Shown here: one piece after another, positions 18,266 to 27,441 of the stretch
Numbering within the stretch: the first letter of the stretch is position 1
How the letters are laid out: every line of letters begins with the position of its first letter
Notes under the pieces: generated by a model
The model's input: only the letters and a program-made list of their open reading frames with translations
Told to the model about the DNA's origin: nothing
The model's database searches: none
Origin: Paenibacillus sp. AN1007
GTDB taxonomy: Bacteria; Bacillota; Bacilli; Paenibacillales; Paenibacillaceae
Direction of reading: 5' to 3'
Length of the DNA: 64,000 bases
Assembly (NCBI RefSeq): GCF_040702995.1
Contig: NZ_CP159992.1
Coordinates: forward strand, 2,195,501 to 2,259,500
Translations under genes and position numbers: made by a program

Positions 18266-19194
18266 ATGGTTACACCGGGATATCACTCTGGTGCGCAGCC
18301 TTCTGTATGGCGGCCAGCTAGTTTGCAAGAACTGCAAATAATGAAAATGCAGCTTGCCGAAACATGGTGTTATGCTGCCGGGGGCACCTTACTGCGAACC
18401 CAGTGGGAGACGGAACAAAACGTTCCACCTGAACATCTGATCAGCTTGGACTGCATTCCCGATATTCGCGGAATAACGATGCAGCGGGATGAGATTGTAA
18501 TCGGAGCTATGACTCGCCTGAAGGAATGTGCAGCCGACCGCTGCTGCGGCAGCTTCCCATCCTGCAGGATGCCGTGCTGTCTATTGCGGCTCCTTCTGTA
18601 AGGAATGCTGCGACCATAGGCGGGAATATCGCGTCCGGTATCGGGGATACGTTACCGGCACTGCTCGTATATGATGCGAAGCTTCAATGGCTGACTGACT
18701 GTGGAACCGAGGTTCAGAGTGTATCATCCTGGCTTCAGGGTGGATGTGATGGCAGCCGTCATTCAGATAATGTATTATTGTCCGTTCATATTCCATATGA
18801 CGTGGTTAGAGATAACCTGACGCCTTATAAAACAGCGCACGAAATATCGGAAGGAAAACGTGAGATATCCTTTTACCGAAAATTAGGTCGAAGAGAGGTG
18901 TTCACGGCATCACTTGTTACTGTTGCATTCACCGGTGAAATTGATCCTGGAAATGAACGCTGGATACGAATTGGGATTGCTGCCGGGGGCGGGTCTGGCA
19001 CAGCTCTGAGGTTAACTGAAACAGAGCAGTGGCTTCAATCTGGCAGAGCCGACGCTGCTCAGGCCTCCGGGCTTGCGGCCCGGGCTGCGGCCGAATTTTC
19101 GTCTTATACAGATGCTTTTGCAGCAGAAAGCTTCAGGAAACAGGCCGCGGGTAATATGCTTGGGGCCGGTCTATGGCAGGGTTTTCAATCGTAG
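18266..19194 (+). pseudogene. pucC: xanthine dehydrogenase FAD-binding subunit, broken by a single-base frameshift
   Basis: Both halves of a CO dehydrogenase/xanthine dehydrogenase flavoprotein are present in different frames. The first (18266 onward) has the AGGTLL nucleotide-binding loop and IPDIRGI; the second (through 19194) has SVRNAATIGGNIASG, GKREISFYRK and a C-terminal CO_deh_flav_C-like domain. Continuity of ECAAD and PLLRQLPILQ requires one C missing near 18538. No slippery heptamer is visible, so programmed frameshifting is unlikely. Strong GGAGGAGG before the ATG at 18266. Without the second half the enzyme would lack part of its FAD site; a sequencing error is an equal explanation. 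Confidence 0.85.
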
Positions 19195-19229
19195 GCGTAC
19201 CTCTACGAACAAGAAAGGGGAGAACGATC

Positions 19230-21542
19230 ATGCTGCTTAACCGGGAACAGAGTGGAAAACGCTGGCACCTGCGGCCTGATGGCCCTCCTAAAGTTACGGG
19301 TGAACTGAAGTATCTCACCGATCTGACGCTCCCTGACATGCTCTATGGAAAAGTGTTGCGAAGTGTCTATCCGCATGCACGGCTGTTGTCTATCGATATC
19401 TCGGAAGCCGAAGCAATGGAAGGGGTATATGCCGTGCTGACGGCGAGGGATGTGCCAGGACTTAATCGGTTTGGTATAGCAACTCCTGACCAGCCGGTGT
19501 TCTGTGAAGATACCGTTCGTTATATCGGCGATGCGATTGCGGCGGTTGCGGCCGATTCCCCTGAACGAGCGCTGCTGGCCCTGGAAGCCATTCGGGTGCA
19601 GTATGAAGAGCTTGAGCCGCTGGACAGCACGGATGCCGCACTCGCTTCAGGAGCGCCTGAACTGCATCCGCATGGTCCAGGGAATGTGCTGCATCGCACG
19701 GAGATTAAGCGTGGCGATCCCGAGCAGGCTTTTGCCAACTGTGCTCATGTCGTGACGGAGACTTATTATACACCTCGGCAGATGCATGCGTATATGGAAA
19801 CCGAGGGCGGACTCTTTGTTCCCGACGAGACAGGACGTCTGAATGTATATGCGGCAACGCAGCATGGATACAAGGACCGCATGCAGCTGGCCCGTATTAT
19901 TGGCTGCCCGGAAGAGAATATTCGAGTGGTGTCTTCACCGATCGGTGGTTCGTTTGGAGGAAAGGATGAGCTGAACGTGCAGCCTTATGGTGCGCTCCTT
20001 GCCTTAAAGTGCGGCCGTCCGGTCAAGATGCACAACTCGCGCAAAGAATCGGTGCGGGCAGGGTTAAAACGCCATCCGATGAAGATCGAGATGCAGACCG
20101 GCATAAGCCGTGAAGGCATGCTGCAGGCTCATCGCGTTCGGATTACCGCGGACACGGGTGCCTATGCGACCCTTGGTGCGCCTGTTTTAAATTTCTGCAC
20201 CGAGCACTGCATGGGGCCTTATGTTATTCCGCATGTGGATGTTGAGGGTGTTTCCGTATATACGAATAACGGATTATCCGGAGAGTTTCGCGGTTTTGGC
20301 GGCAACCAGGCGATTTTTGCGATGGAAGGACAGATGGACCGGCTGGCACAGATGATAGATATGGACCCGTGGGAATTCCGCAGGCGAAATCTACGGCAAA
20401 AGCAAGATCCCGGACCGCTTAATCAGCAGATTTTGCCCACAGAAGGGTTATCGCAGGTGTGGGAGGCAGTGGATCGTTCAGAACTATGGCAAAAACATGT
20501 TCATCCCCAGCCGGAATCAACACGCCCCCCTTGGATTAAACGCGGAGTTGGTGCCGCTATAGCGATGCATGGTGCAGGACTGGGATATGGTATTCCAGAT
20601 CCGGCAGGCGGACGTTTATCGCTGAATGCAGAGGGCAAAATCGAAGCGGCTTTCAGTTATGAGGAGTTCGGGCAGGGTCTGGTCGCCACGCTTGAGATCA
20701 TGCTCTGTGATCTGTTTCAGTGTCATACGTCCGATCTGAGTATCGTTATTGGAGATACAGATCGTGTACCGCATAGCGGCTCCAGCACAGCATCCCGTTC
20801 TACCACGATGGCCTGGATGGCGCTGCAGCGCCTGCAGCATGTCTTCCGTAACAAGCTGCTTACCACGGCCTCGCAGATTTCCGGAATTCCGGCAGAGCGG
20901 CTGATAACAGGGCCTGCAGGAATATGGACAACGACAGATTCCTCCTCACCCGTTTCCTCCAGACTTGTGACTGCTTATAAGGAACTGGTGAGACAGGGTG
21001 AAGCCGAGGATTGGATTTTTGATACCACCTTTCATTACCCTACGACGCCTGACCATGTGGTGGGAGGTCATTATCTCTATACGTATGCTGCAGTGGTCGC
21101 AGAGGTGGAAGTCAATAGACTGACGGGAGAAACCAAAGTGCTGGATACACGGCATATTGTGGCCGCAGGACCGGTCATGAATCCGATGGGATATATAGGG
21201 CAGATTGAAGGCGGCAGTGTGATGGCTCTTGGATTCACACTGATCGAGGATGCTGTCATGCAGCAGAGTCGTTACTTGACGTCCAATCTGGATACGTATT
21301 TGATTCCGACAATCAAAGACATACATTCCCGGCTGGAAGTCGAAGCGATTGAAGAACTGCCAGAAGGTGATCCATTTGGCCCGAGAGGCATTGGCGAGAT
21401 TGGCTCCGTAGCGCTTGCACCGGCTATTACGGCGGCCATTCATCAGGCGGTCGGGGTCTGGATTAACCGTCTACCTGTACCGCGAGAGGAATTGATGATG
21501 GGTCTGGATATGCTTTTGCCGGAGGGAGTGAAACCATCGTGA
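19230..21542 (+). CDS. pucD: xanthine dehydrogenase, molybdopterin-binding catalytic subunit
   Basis: About 770 residues of the xanthine dehydrogenase/aldehyde oxidase large subunit: KVTGELKYLTDL at the N-terminus, YIGDAIAAVAA, GGSFGGKDE (molybdopterin contact), FRGFGGNQA, and GPRGIGEIGS near the C-terminus with the general-base Glu. It oxidises hypoxanthine and xanthine to urate. ATG at 19230 has GGGGAG 7 bases upstream and is preferred over the ATG at 19173, which would overlap the FAD subunit. Its stop overlaps the GTG of the next gene (GTGA). Confidence 0.9.
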   Translation: MLLNREQSGKRWHLRPDGPPKVTGELKYLTDLTLPDMLYGKVLRSVYPHARLLSIDISEAEAMEGVYAVLTARDVPGLNRFGIATPDQPVFCEDTVRYIGDAIAAVAADSPERALLALEAIRVQYEELEPLDSTDAALASGAPELHPHGPGNVLHRTEIKRGDPEQAFANCAHVVTETYYTPRQMHAYMETEGGLFVPDETGRLNVYAATQHGYKDRMQLARIIGCPEENIRVVSSPIGGSFGGKDELNVQPYGALLALKCGRPVKMHNSRKESVRAGLKRHPMKIEMQTGISREGMLQAHRVRITADTGAYATLGAPVLNFCTEHCMGPYVIPHVDVEGVSVYTNNGLSGEFRGFGGNQAIFAMEGQMDRLAQMIDMDPWEFRRRNLRQKQDPGPLNQQILPTEGLSQVWEAVDRSELWQKHVHPQPESTRPPWIKRGVGAAIAMHGAGLGYGIPDPAGGRLSLNAEGKIEAAFSYEEFGQGLVATLEIMLCDLFQCHTSDLSIVIGDTDRVPHSGSSTASRSTTMAWMALQRLQHVFRNKLLTTASQISGIPAERLITGPAGIWTTTDSSSPVSSRLVTAYKELVRQGEAEDWIFDTTFHYPTTPDHVVGGHYLYTYAAVVAEVEVNRLTGETKVLDTRHIVAAGPVMNPMGYIGQIEGGSVMALGFTLIEDAVMQQSRYLTSNLDTYLIPTIKDIHSRLEVEAIEELPEGDPFGPRGIGEIGSVALAPAITAAIHQAVGVWINRLPVPREELMMGLDMLLPEGVKPS

Positions 21543-22087
21543 TGAAACCGCCTGTACACCAGGAATGGAGCGCTGTAGTGAATGGTGAAACCAGACATCT
21601 CTATACGGCTCCCGGAACACGGCTTGTCGATCTGCTGCGAGATCAACTGCAGCTTACAGGGACTAAAGTTTCCTGCGAGGTCGGTCGATGCGGTGCGTGT
21701 ATGGTCCTACTGAATGGTGAACCTGTTAACGCCTGTCTTGCCATGGCTTATCAATGTGAGGGTAGTGAGATTACCACCATTGAAGGAGTTCGCGGTGAGT
21801 CCGAAGGGGAACTGCATCCCATTCAGCGGGCCTTTGTGGAAGAAGGCGGATTCCAGTGCGGTTACTGTACACCGGGTATGATTATCTCAACTAAGGCTCT
21901 CCTCGATGAATATGCGAGCCCTTCTCAAGAGCAGATTGAAACCGGGTTATGCGGCAACCTCTGTCGATGCACAGGATATGGCGGCATTATACGAGCGGTA
22001 AAGAGGGCGAGCGAGCATTACAGCAGCGGAAAAACGGAATCCCCTGTGGTAAAAGCTGCATCCGGCACAGATGCATCCGAAGTTTGA
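21539..22087 (+). CDS. pucE: xanthine dehydrogenase, 2Fe-2S subunit
   Basis: 182 residues. The plant-type ferredoxin domain shows SCEVGRCGACMVLLNGEPVNAC, and the C-terminal helical [2Fe-2S] domain shows CGYCTPGM and CGNLCRCTGY, giving all eight cluster cysteines. Transfers electrons from the molybdenum centre to FAD. Start is GTG at 21539 (11 bases after GGAGGGA) or the adjacent ATG at 21542; GTG overlaps the preceding stop. Last gene of the operon; a terminator follows. The extra 20 C-terminal residues look unstructured. Confidence 0.92.
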   Translation: MMKPPVHQEWSAVVNGETRHLYTAPGTRLVDLLRDQLQLTGTKVSCEVGRCGACMVLLNGEPVNACLAMAYQCEGSEITTIEGVRGESEGELHPIQRAFVEEGGFQCGYCTPGMIISTKALLDEYASPSQEQIETGLCGNLCRCTGYGGIIRAVKRASEHYSSGKTESPVVKAASGTDASEV

Positions 22088-22150
22088 AAGTATCCGCAGG
22101 TGAAGTGATGCTTACTCTGCATACTTGATTATGGTAATATTATAAATAAT

Positions 22151-22206
22151 AGAGAATTTTCTGCGAGTGGAGATAAAGCTCTGTCCGCAGCAAATTCTTT
22201 TTTTGT
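22151..22206 (+). terminator. terminator of the purine operon
   Basis: Arms AGAATTT...CTGCG and CGCAG...AAATTCT, followed by an uninterrupted run of seven T. Confidence 0.75.
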
Positions 22207-22259
22207 GAAATTTTCGTTCGTAAGAGAGTCATTTTAGGATCGAAAGGAGGAGCAGTAGT

Positions 22260-22667
22260 GTGCGTCTGATTAGGATGAAGAGGAAACGTTTCATTGCTAT
22301 TACTGCAGCAGCGCTGTTTGTGATTATGCTGTTCGTAAATTACCTAGGGAATGCTGAAGCTGTCGTAAATACCAGTCAGGTGGTAGAAAGTTACGGGGGA
22401 GATCACGGAACGTACAAGGCGGCTGTAACCTTTGATATGATTCGCATGAAAAAAGCAAGCCGTGTACAGGTGATGGTTATATATCCGAACGATACGGTTG
22501 AGTATCATGATGTGTCATCCACGGATGGGCATTACAGGTTGAATATAACGAAAAACGTGGAAGAATTCACCATGAACAATAGCAAAACGAAGTCACCAGA
22601 ATTCATGATCACCTGGATTTCAGGTCATAAAAAGAGAATAAAGTATGTTTATTCTGACATTAGATGA
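22260..22667 (+). CDS. hypothetical membrane-anchored or secreted protein
   Basis: 135 residues. A basic N-terminus (RLIRMKRKR) is followed by a hydrophobic segment (about 11-28) ending near NAEA, so it is either secreted or anchored by one helix. The remaining 100 residues look like a beta-rich domain with alternating hydrophobics (AAVTFDMIRM, RVQVMVIYPN, EFMITWISG). GTG at 22260 has AGGAGG 9 bases upstream. No family recognised; possibly lineage-restricted. Confidence 0.6.
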   Translation: MRLIRMKRKRFIAITAAALFVIMLFVNYLGNAEAVVNTSQVVESYGGDHGTYKAAVTFDMIRMKKASRVQVMVIYPNDTVEYHDVSSTDGHYRLNITKNVEEFTMNNSKTKSPEFMITWISGHKKRIKYVYSDIR

Positions 22668-22925
22668 ATTGCCTTTTTACAATACATAGACCCGAAAAAT
22701 AGAATGTAATCCGCCCTAAGTGAAGCGTTTTCGTTACAGTGCTGCAGAACATCTTTTATTTCACTGCATAGCAGTATTTTCTTGGTTAGTCAGGGTATAC
22801 ACCGCCTGATTTAACCATATATTTACAATCGTTTGCTCTCGTGATATGTTTACATATGAAAGCGCCATCATGAATAGATTTATGCACATTTCGCTCTCAC
22901 ATTTCAGATGGAAAGGGAGATGAAA

Positions 22926-25262
22926 ATGAGGAACGGAATGAAGACGGGAATGAGGAGAAGGGTTCAAAAGGTGTTCGCTGTGATGCTGGCTTGTACACTG
23001 CTTTTTGGCATGCTGGCAGTAACGACGACGGCTCCGACTTATGCAGATGCTCCGCTGTTCACCATTGAAGGGGAAGATGCCGAACTAAGCCCGGAACTGC
23101 AGGTGGTTAACCAAATTTATGGACAACCCAAGCCAGGATACTCAGGAAGCGGATTTGTATGGATGCAGGGCTCGGGTACAATCACACTGAATGTGACGGT
23201 TCCCGAAACGGGCATGTACAGCATTTCCACGCGTTATATGCAGGAACTCAGCATGGATGGCCGGCTTCAATACCTGGCGGTTAACGGGATGACTAAAGGC
23301 TCTTATATGCTGCCTTACACAACGACATGGTCGGATTATGATTTTGGTTTTCATAAACTAAACAAGGGCAGCAACACGATTCAGCTGAAGGCTGGTTGGG
23401 GATACGCTTACTTTGATACGTTCACAGTGGATTACGCCGATCTTGATCCGCTGAACGTGGAGCCTGTGCTTACGGATTCTCAGGCCACACCGGAAACGCA
23501 AATATTAATGAACTACTTAACGGAGGTATATGGACACAACATCATTTCGGGACAACAGGAGATATATGGAGGAGGGAATGACGGAGATTCGGAACTGGAG
23601 TTTGAATGGATTCATGATCTGACGGGGAAATATCCGGCGATACGGGGTTTTGATCTCATGAATTACAATCCGCTTTATGGTTGGGAAGACGGCACGACCG
23701 ATCGCATGATTGATTGGGTAAATAATCGTGGAGGCATTGCAACGGCATCCTGGCACATTAACGTGCCGCGGAACTTTAATACGTACCAGCTGGGCGATTT
23801 TGTTGATTGGAAAGAGGCAACGTACAAACCGACAGAGACTAATTTTGATACAGCAAAAGCCGTCATTCCCGGTACGAAGGAGTACCAGTACGTTATCATG
23901 ACCATCGAAGATCTGGCTGAGCAGCTGCAGATTTTGCAGGATAACGATGTGCCGGTCATTTTCCGCCCATATCATGAAGCAGAGGGGAACGGAGGATTGA
24001 ATGGAGAGGGAGCATGGTTCTGGTGGGCTTCTGCTGGAGCGGATGTGTACAAAAAGCTGTGGGATATGCTCTACACCGAGCTGACGGAAACCTATGATCT
24101 GCATAATCTGATCTGGACCTACAACAGCTATGTATACAGCACTTCTCCAGCCTGGTATCCAGGAGATGATCAGGTGGATCTGGTCGGTTACGACAAGTAT
24201 AATACCATATACAACCGATATGATGGATTGTCAGGGGTACCTAATGAGGATGCAATTACCTCGATCTTCTATCAGCTGGTGAACCTTACGAATGGCAAGA
24301 AGATGGTAGCGATGACCGAGAACGACACCGTTCCAAGTGTGCAAAACCTCATGGACGAAAAAGCAGGCTGGCTCTATTTCTGTCCGTGGTACGGTGAACA
24401 TCTGATGAGCGAAGCATTCAATTACGCTGCAACACTCAAAACGCTCTATCAAAGTGATTATGTCATCACACTGGATGAACTGCCCGATCTGAAAGTGAAC
24501 CAGCCAAATCCCGATGCAGCAATCTCGCCTGTAACAGCCTCCTTTAATAAAGCGGAAACTGCCGCTAAGGATATAACCATCTCGCTTACTCTGAACGGGC
24601 ATCAGCTTACGGACATTGCAAATGGAGGTGCAAAACTTGTATCCGGGCAGCATTATACGGCATCAGGATCAACGGTGGTGCTGCACCAATCCTACATGAG
24701 TACGCTGCCGTTAGGCCAAACGAGTCTAACTTTTCATTTCGATGGAGGTAAGGATGCGGTGCTTAAGTTGAATGTCTTGGATGATACCGTTGTTGTAGTG
24801 CCGACGGATAGTAAACTGACGATCCAGGCTTATAACGGCAATACAAGTGCTTCGACTAACGGAATTGCACCCAAATTCAAGCTGATTAATTCCGGCGATA
24901 CCGCCATTAAGCTTAGTGATGTGAAAGTTCGCTATTATTACACCGTTGATGGAGAGGAAACCCAAACATTCTGGTCTGATTGGGCAAGTGTGGGGAGTGC
25001 TAATGTCACCAGTACTTTTGTCAAGATGACAGCGCCTGCCGTTGGTGCTGACTATTATGTTGAAGTAGGGTTCACCAGTGATGCTGGTACGCTCCAACCG
25101 GGAGAAAGTGCAGAGATACAGGGCCGTTTCTCTAAAAACAACTGGTCTAACTACAATCAGTCGGATGACTATTCTTTCATGGCAGCGGGGAATCAATATA
25201 CGGACCATAACAAGGTGACCGGATATGTGAGCAGTCAGCTGGTGTGGGGAATAGAACCATAA
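22926..25262 (+). CDS. secreted GH26 beta-mannanase with carbohydrate-binding modules
   Basis: About 778 residues. Signal peptide (to about residue 40, ending TYADA), an N-terminal CBM35-like module (FTIEGEDAEL ... GWGYAYFDTFTVDY), a GH26 catalytic domain (about 180-525) with acid/base Glu in FRPYHEAEG and nucleophile Glu in VAMTENDTVP, an X2/Ig-like module (ISPVTASFNK...), and a C-terminal CBM3 (LTIQAYNGNTS, KFKLINSGDTAI, DDYSF). It should cleave beta-1,4-mannan outside the cell and bind crystalline cellulose through the CBM3. ATG at 22926 has AAGGGAG 6 bases upstream; two earlier ATGs are too close to it. Confidence 0.9.
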   Translation: MRNGMKTGMRRRVQKVFAVMLACTLLFGMLAVTTTAPTYADAPLFTIEGEDAELSPELQVVNQIYGQPKPGYSGSGFVWMQGSGTITLNVTVPETGMYSISTRYMQELSMDGRLQYLAVNGMTKGSYMLPYTTTWSDYDFGFHKLNKGSNTIQLKAGWGYAYFDTFTVDYADLDPLNVEPVLTDSQATPETQILMNYLTEVYGHNIISGQQEIYGGGNDGDSELEFEWIHDLTGKYPAIRGFDLMNYNPLYGWEDGTTDRMIDWVNNRGGIATASWHINVPRNFNTYQLGDFVDWKEATYKPTETNFDTAKAVIPGTKEYQYVIMTIEDLAEQLQILQDNDVPVIFRPYHEAEGNGGLNGEGAWFWWASAGADVYKKLWDMLYTELTETYDLHNLIWTYNSYVYSTSPAWYPGDDQVDLVGYDKYNTIYNRYDGLSGVPNEDAITSIFYQLVNLTNGKKMVAMTENDTVPSVQNLMDEKAGWLYFCPWYGEHLMSEAFNYAATLKTLYQSDYVITLDELPDLKVNQPNPDAAISPVTASFNKAETAAKDITISLTLNGHQLTDIANGGAKLVSGQHYTASGSTVVLHQSYMSTLPLGQTSLTFHFDGGKDAVLKLNVLDDTVVVVPTDSKLTIQAYNGNTSASTNGIAPKFKLINSGDTAIKLSDVKVRYYYTVDGEETQTFWSDWASVGSANVTSTFVKMTAPAVGADYYVEVGFTSDAGTLQPGESAEIQGRFSKNNWSNYNQSDDYSFMAAGNQYTDHNKVTGYVSSQLVWGIEP

Positions 25263-25278
25263 TCTAAGTTAGAAAACG

Positions 25279-25322
25279 AGGCCGAGTCCGTTACAATAAC
25301 GGATGCGGTCTTGTTTATTTCT
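25279..25322 (+). terminator. terminator of the mannanase gene
   Basis: GGCCGAGTCCGTTA pairs with TAACGGATGCGGTC across a short loop, followed by TTGTTTATTT. Confidence 0.8.
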
Positions 25323-25445
25323 GTTTGAAGAGAATAAGTGTTAATCCCTGCCTTGGCCTGTAATAAACAGACAGAAAAAGAATGAATGGATGCCGCGTTT
25401 TTCGAAGCACGCAGGGTGATTCCGATAGAATACCAAGTTCAAATT

Positions 25446-25657
25446 TTAATAAATGGAATTAAGTGGGTAGATTCTCTTTATTTTAATTACGTAATTATTA
25501 TTATGTAAACTTATATTTTTCGATAACCTTTATAGACACCATCTATGTCATTAATGAAAGCTAAAGTCCTGATTAATACTAAAATGAGGGCTTTGTTTTA
25601 TTGAACGAAGATCAGAATGCGTTCTATAGAGCTCATGTGTTAATTCCATTTTATTAA
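25446..25657. mobile_element. possible MITE-like element with ~17-bp inverted ends
   Basis: The left end (25446-25462, TTAATAAATGGAATTAA) and the right end (25640-25657) are inverted repeats differing by one A, enclosing about 180 bp of AT-rich sequence with no ORF. A hairpin with AAAGTCCT/AGGGCTTT arms and a T-rich tail lies inside at 25563-25600. No clear target duplication was seen, so this is tentative; AT-rich DNA raises the chance of coincidence. Confidence 0.3.
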
Positions 25658-25683
25658 TCGATGAGAAGGCTAACATTATTCCC

Positions 25684-25719
25684 CGAAAATCGTTTTCGAT
25701 TCTCGCCTAAATTAGGCGA
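25684..25719. promoter_or_regulatory. two adjacent palindromes
   Basis: CGAAAA-TCG-TTTTCG (25684-25698) is followed four bases later by TCGCCTAA-A-TTAGGCGA (25703-25719), both perfect. GGGGAGG follows. They could be operator sites or hairpins; what they would control is unclear. Confidence 0.35.
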
Positions 25720-25730
25720 GGGGAGGTGCT

Positions 25731-25922
25731 GTATTTTGCCCGGAAGTGCATCCAGACCTGAGTTATAAGAACTTAGCAGCCTATCATAGTGTCCAGACGG
25801 CCTTAGCAGGCAAAAGGAAAGAACTCTATACTGAGAATTGGAAAAAATATTAATATTCAGACGGAGAAGAAGCAGCTTTCTCGCTGCTGAATATGGCCCT
25901 CCAACGAGTGCAAATGATCTAA
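25731..25922 (+). pseudogene. decayed short ORF of unknown family
   Basis: One frame reads VFCPEVHPDLSYKNLAAY..., is interrupted by a TAA at 25851-25853, then continues in the same frame as YSDGEEAAFSLLNMALQRV to a TAA at 25920-25922. The amino-acid composition on both sides of the internal stop is protein-like, and no good start with a ribosome binding site exists, so I read it as a gene remnant. Function not recognised. Confidence 0.35.
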
Positions 25923-26061
25923 TTAATAAATAGAAAAATAAGTAAAAAGTTGATACAAGGCTGCTGCTTCGCCGTTTCGTAGATTGAATTCATATGGATT
26001 TGCGATAGATTTCGGGTGACCTTCACGTTATGCTGTGAAAAACCGGAAGGGAAGTGGCAGC

Positions 26062-27144
26062 ATGGAACGCGAACTGGCGTTGGAAATTGTACGAGTAACG
26101 GAATTGGCAGCTTTAGCTTCAGCACCCTGGATGGGCAGAGGCGATAAGAATAGTGCAGATGAAGCAGCTACCCTGGCAATGCGTGCCATGTTTGATTCTG
26201 TGTCCATCCGCGGCACAGTCGTGATTGGTGAAGGAGAGATGGATGAAGCTCCCATGCTGTACATTGGTGAAGAAGTAGGAAATGCAGAGGGGCCAGAGGT
26301 TGACGTCGCTGTAGATCCATTGGAGGGAACGGAGATTGTAGCCAAAGGGCTGAACAACGCACTTTCGGTCATTGCGGTGGCGGGAAAAGGCAATCTGCTA
26401 CATGCTCCGGATATGTATATGGAGAAGCTGGCAGTGGGTCCTGCGCTGGTAGGCAAAGTCAGAATTGAAGACCCGGTTGAGGTGACCCTGGAAAAGGCTG
26501 CAGCTGCTCTGAATAAAAACATCTCCGATCTTACCGTCATGATTCTGGATCGTGTACGTCATGAGAACACCATCAAAACACTTCGCAAAGTTGGCGTGCG
26601 TATCAAATTCCTCAGTGACGGCGATGTCGCAGGGGCGATGGCACCTGCATTCCCGGAAGCGGGTATTGATCTGTATGTTGGATCAGGCGGAGCACCTGAA
26701 GGGGTGCTGGCTGCGGCGGCTCTGTCCTGCCTGGGAGGCGAGATTCAAGGCCGACTTATGCCTGCCAATGCAGACGAATTCCAGCGCTGCCTGCAGATGG
26801 GGATCGATAACCCTTACAAAGTGTTAACGATGGAGGACATGATCGGCACGGAGGACGTTATTTTTGCGGCAACCGGTGTGACACCTGGTGAAATTCTTGG
26901 CGGCGTGCGCTATCTAGCAGACGACCGGGCCGAGACGGATTCCATCGTGATGCGGGCCAAAACCAAAACGATTCGTTTTATTCGTTCCCAGCACTTTTTG
27001 CCGAACAAGGAGGTCCTGCATAAAGTGCGTAAGCTTCAGGCTTCCAGCGAGCCGCTGGGCCGTATTCGGAAAATCGATAAAGCGATGGAACAGGCCGAGT
27101 TCAGCCTATCTTCCAAGGAATCAGGCATCACATCAAACGCATGA
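26062..27144 (+). CDS. glpX: class II fructose-1,6-bisphosphatase
   Basis: About 360 residues. GlpX signatures: WMGRGDKNSADEAA, VVIGEGEMDEAPML, the metal/phosphate site DVAVDPLEGTEI, MILDR, and SGGAPEGVLAAAAL. It removes the 1-phosphate from fructose-1,6-bisphosphate in gluconeogenesis. The ATG at 26062 is preferred because family members start MERELALEIVRVTE and GGAAGGGAAG lies just upstream; a GTG at 26035 would add nine residues. The C-terminus is about 30 residues longer than usual (after RIRKIDKAME). Confidence 0.92.
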   Translation: MERELALEIVRVTELAALASAPWMGRGDKNSADEAATLAMRAMFDSVSIRGTVVIGEGEMDEAPMLYIGEEVGNAEGPEVDVAVDPLEGTEIVAKGLNNALSVIAVAGKGNLLHAPDMYMEKLAVGPALVGKVRIEDPVEVTLEKAAAALNKNISDLTVMILDRVRHENTIKTLRKVGVRIKFLSDGDVAGAMAPAFPEAGIDLYVGSGGAPEGVLAAAALSCLGGEIQGRLMPANADEFQRCLQMGIDNPYKVLTMEDMIGTEDVIFAATGVTPGEILGGVRYLADDRAETDSIVMRAKTKTIRFIRSQHFLPNKEVLHKVRKLQASSEPLGRIRKIDKAMEQAEFSLSSKESGITSNA

Positions 27145-27282
27145 GGTCTATGTTCATCTGTATATTATTTGATTTGAAAGTATAGATCATATGCTCTAAT
27201 TATGGCTCTGCTCTGCAGCTAGATGAGTATCCGTTACAACTCTCTATTTATAATAGAAGGCATTGTGCGCTGTGTTATTGAC

Positions 27283-27337
27283 AAAAAAAGAATGAGGAAA
27301 AGGTTAATCCTGAATTCCTCATTCTTTTTGTTGTTTT
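27283..27337 (+). terminator. terminator downstream of glpX
   Basis: AAAGAATGAGGA/TCCTCATTCTTT 12-bp stem, followed by TTTTGTTGTTTT. Confidence 0.8.
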
Positions 27338-27341
27338 AGCA

Positions 27342-27383
27342 TTGACAACGGTTACATGGCATGAGAAAATGTACGCGCGTACA
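27342..27383 (+). promoter_or_regulatory. promoter and palindromic operator of the LacI-type regulator gene
   Basis: TTGACA at 27342-27347, a 17-base spacer, then a weak -10 (GAAAAT, 27365-27370). A perfect 14-bp palindrome TGTACGCGCGTACA at 27370-27383 has the central CG typical of LacI-family operators and sits where a repressor would block transcription; autoregulation is inferred. Confidence 0.5.
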
Positions 27384-27441
27384 TAAACATGATTTACGAG
27401 TTGTTTTTACCTGCGCAGTTCTCCTGAAGGAGGTGAAAGGC

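Larger units (their letters stand above)
25263..26061. other. 800-bp gap between mannanase and glpX
   Basis: Holds a terminator, an AT-rich MITE-like segment, two palindromes and a decayed ORF (listed separately). The part from 25920 to 26061 shows nothing beyond the likely glpX leader. The mix suggests past insertion and decay. Confidence 0.6.

Noticed and set aside
18526..19194. Separate 222-residue protein in the second frame of the FAD subunit
   Set aside because: It lacks a ribosome binding site and begins mid-domain; it is the downstream half of the frameshifted gene.
22715..22735. GTGAAGCGTTTTCGTTACA as a cre site before the mannanase
   Set aside because: The spacing between TGAA and CG is one base short of the consensus.
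25740..25771. Short leader peptide starting TTG after GGGGAGG
   Set aside because: Only 10 codons and no downstream gene near enough to regulate; could be chance.
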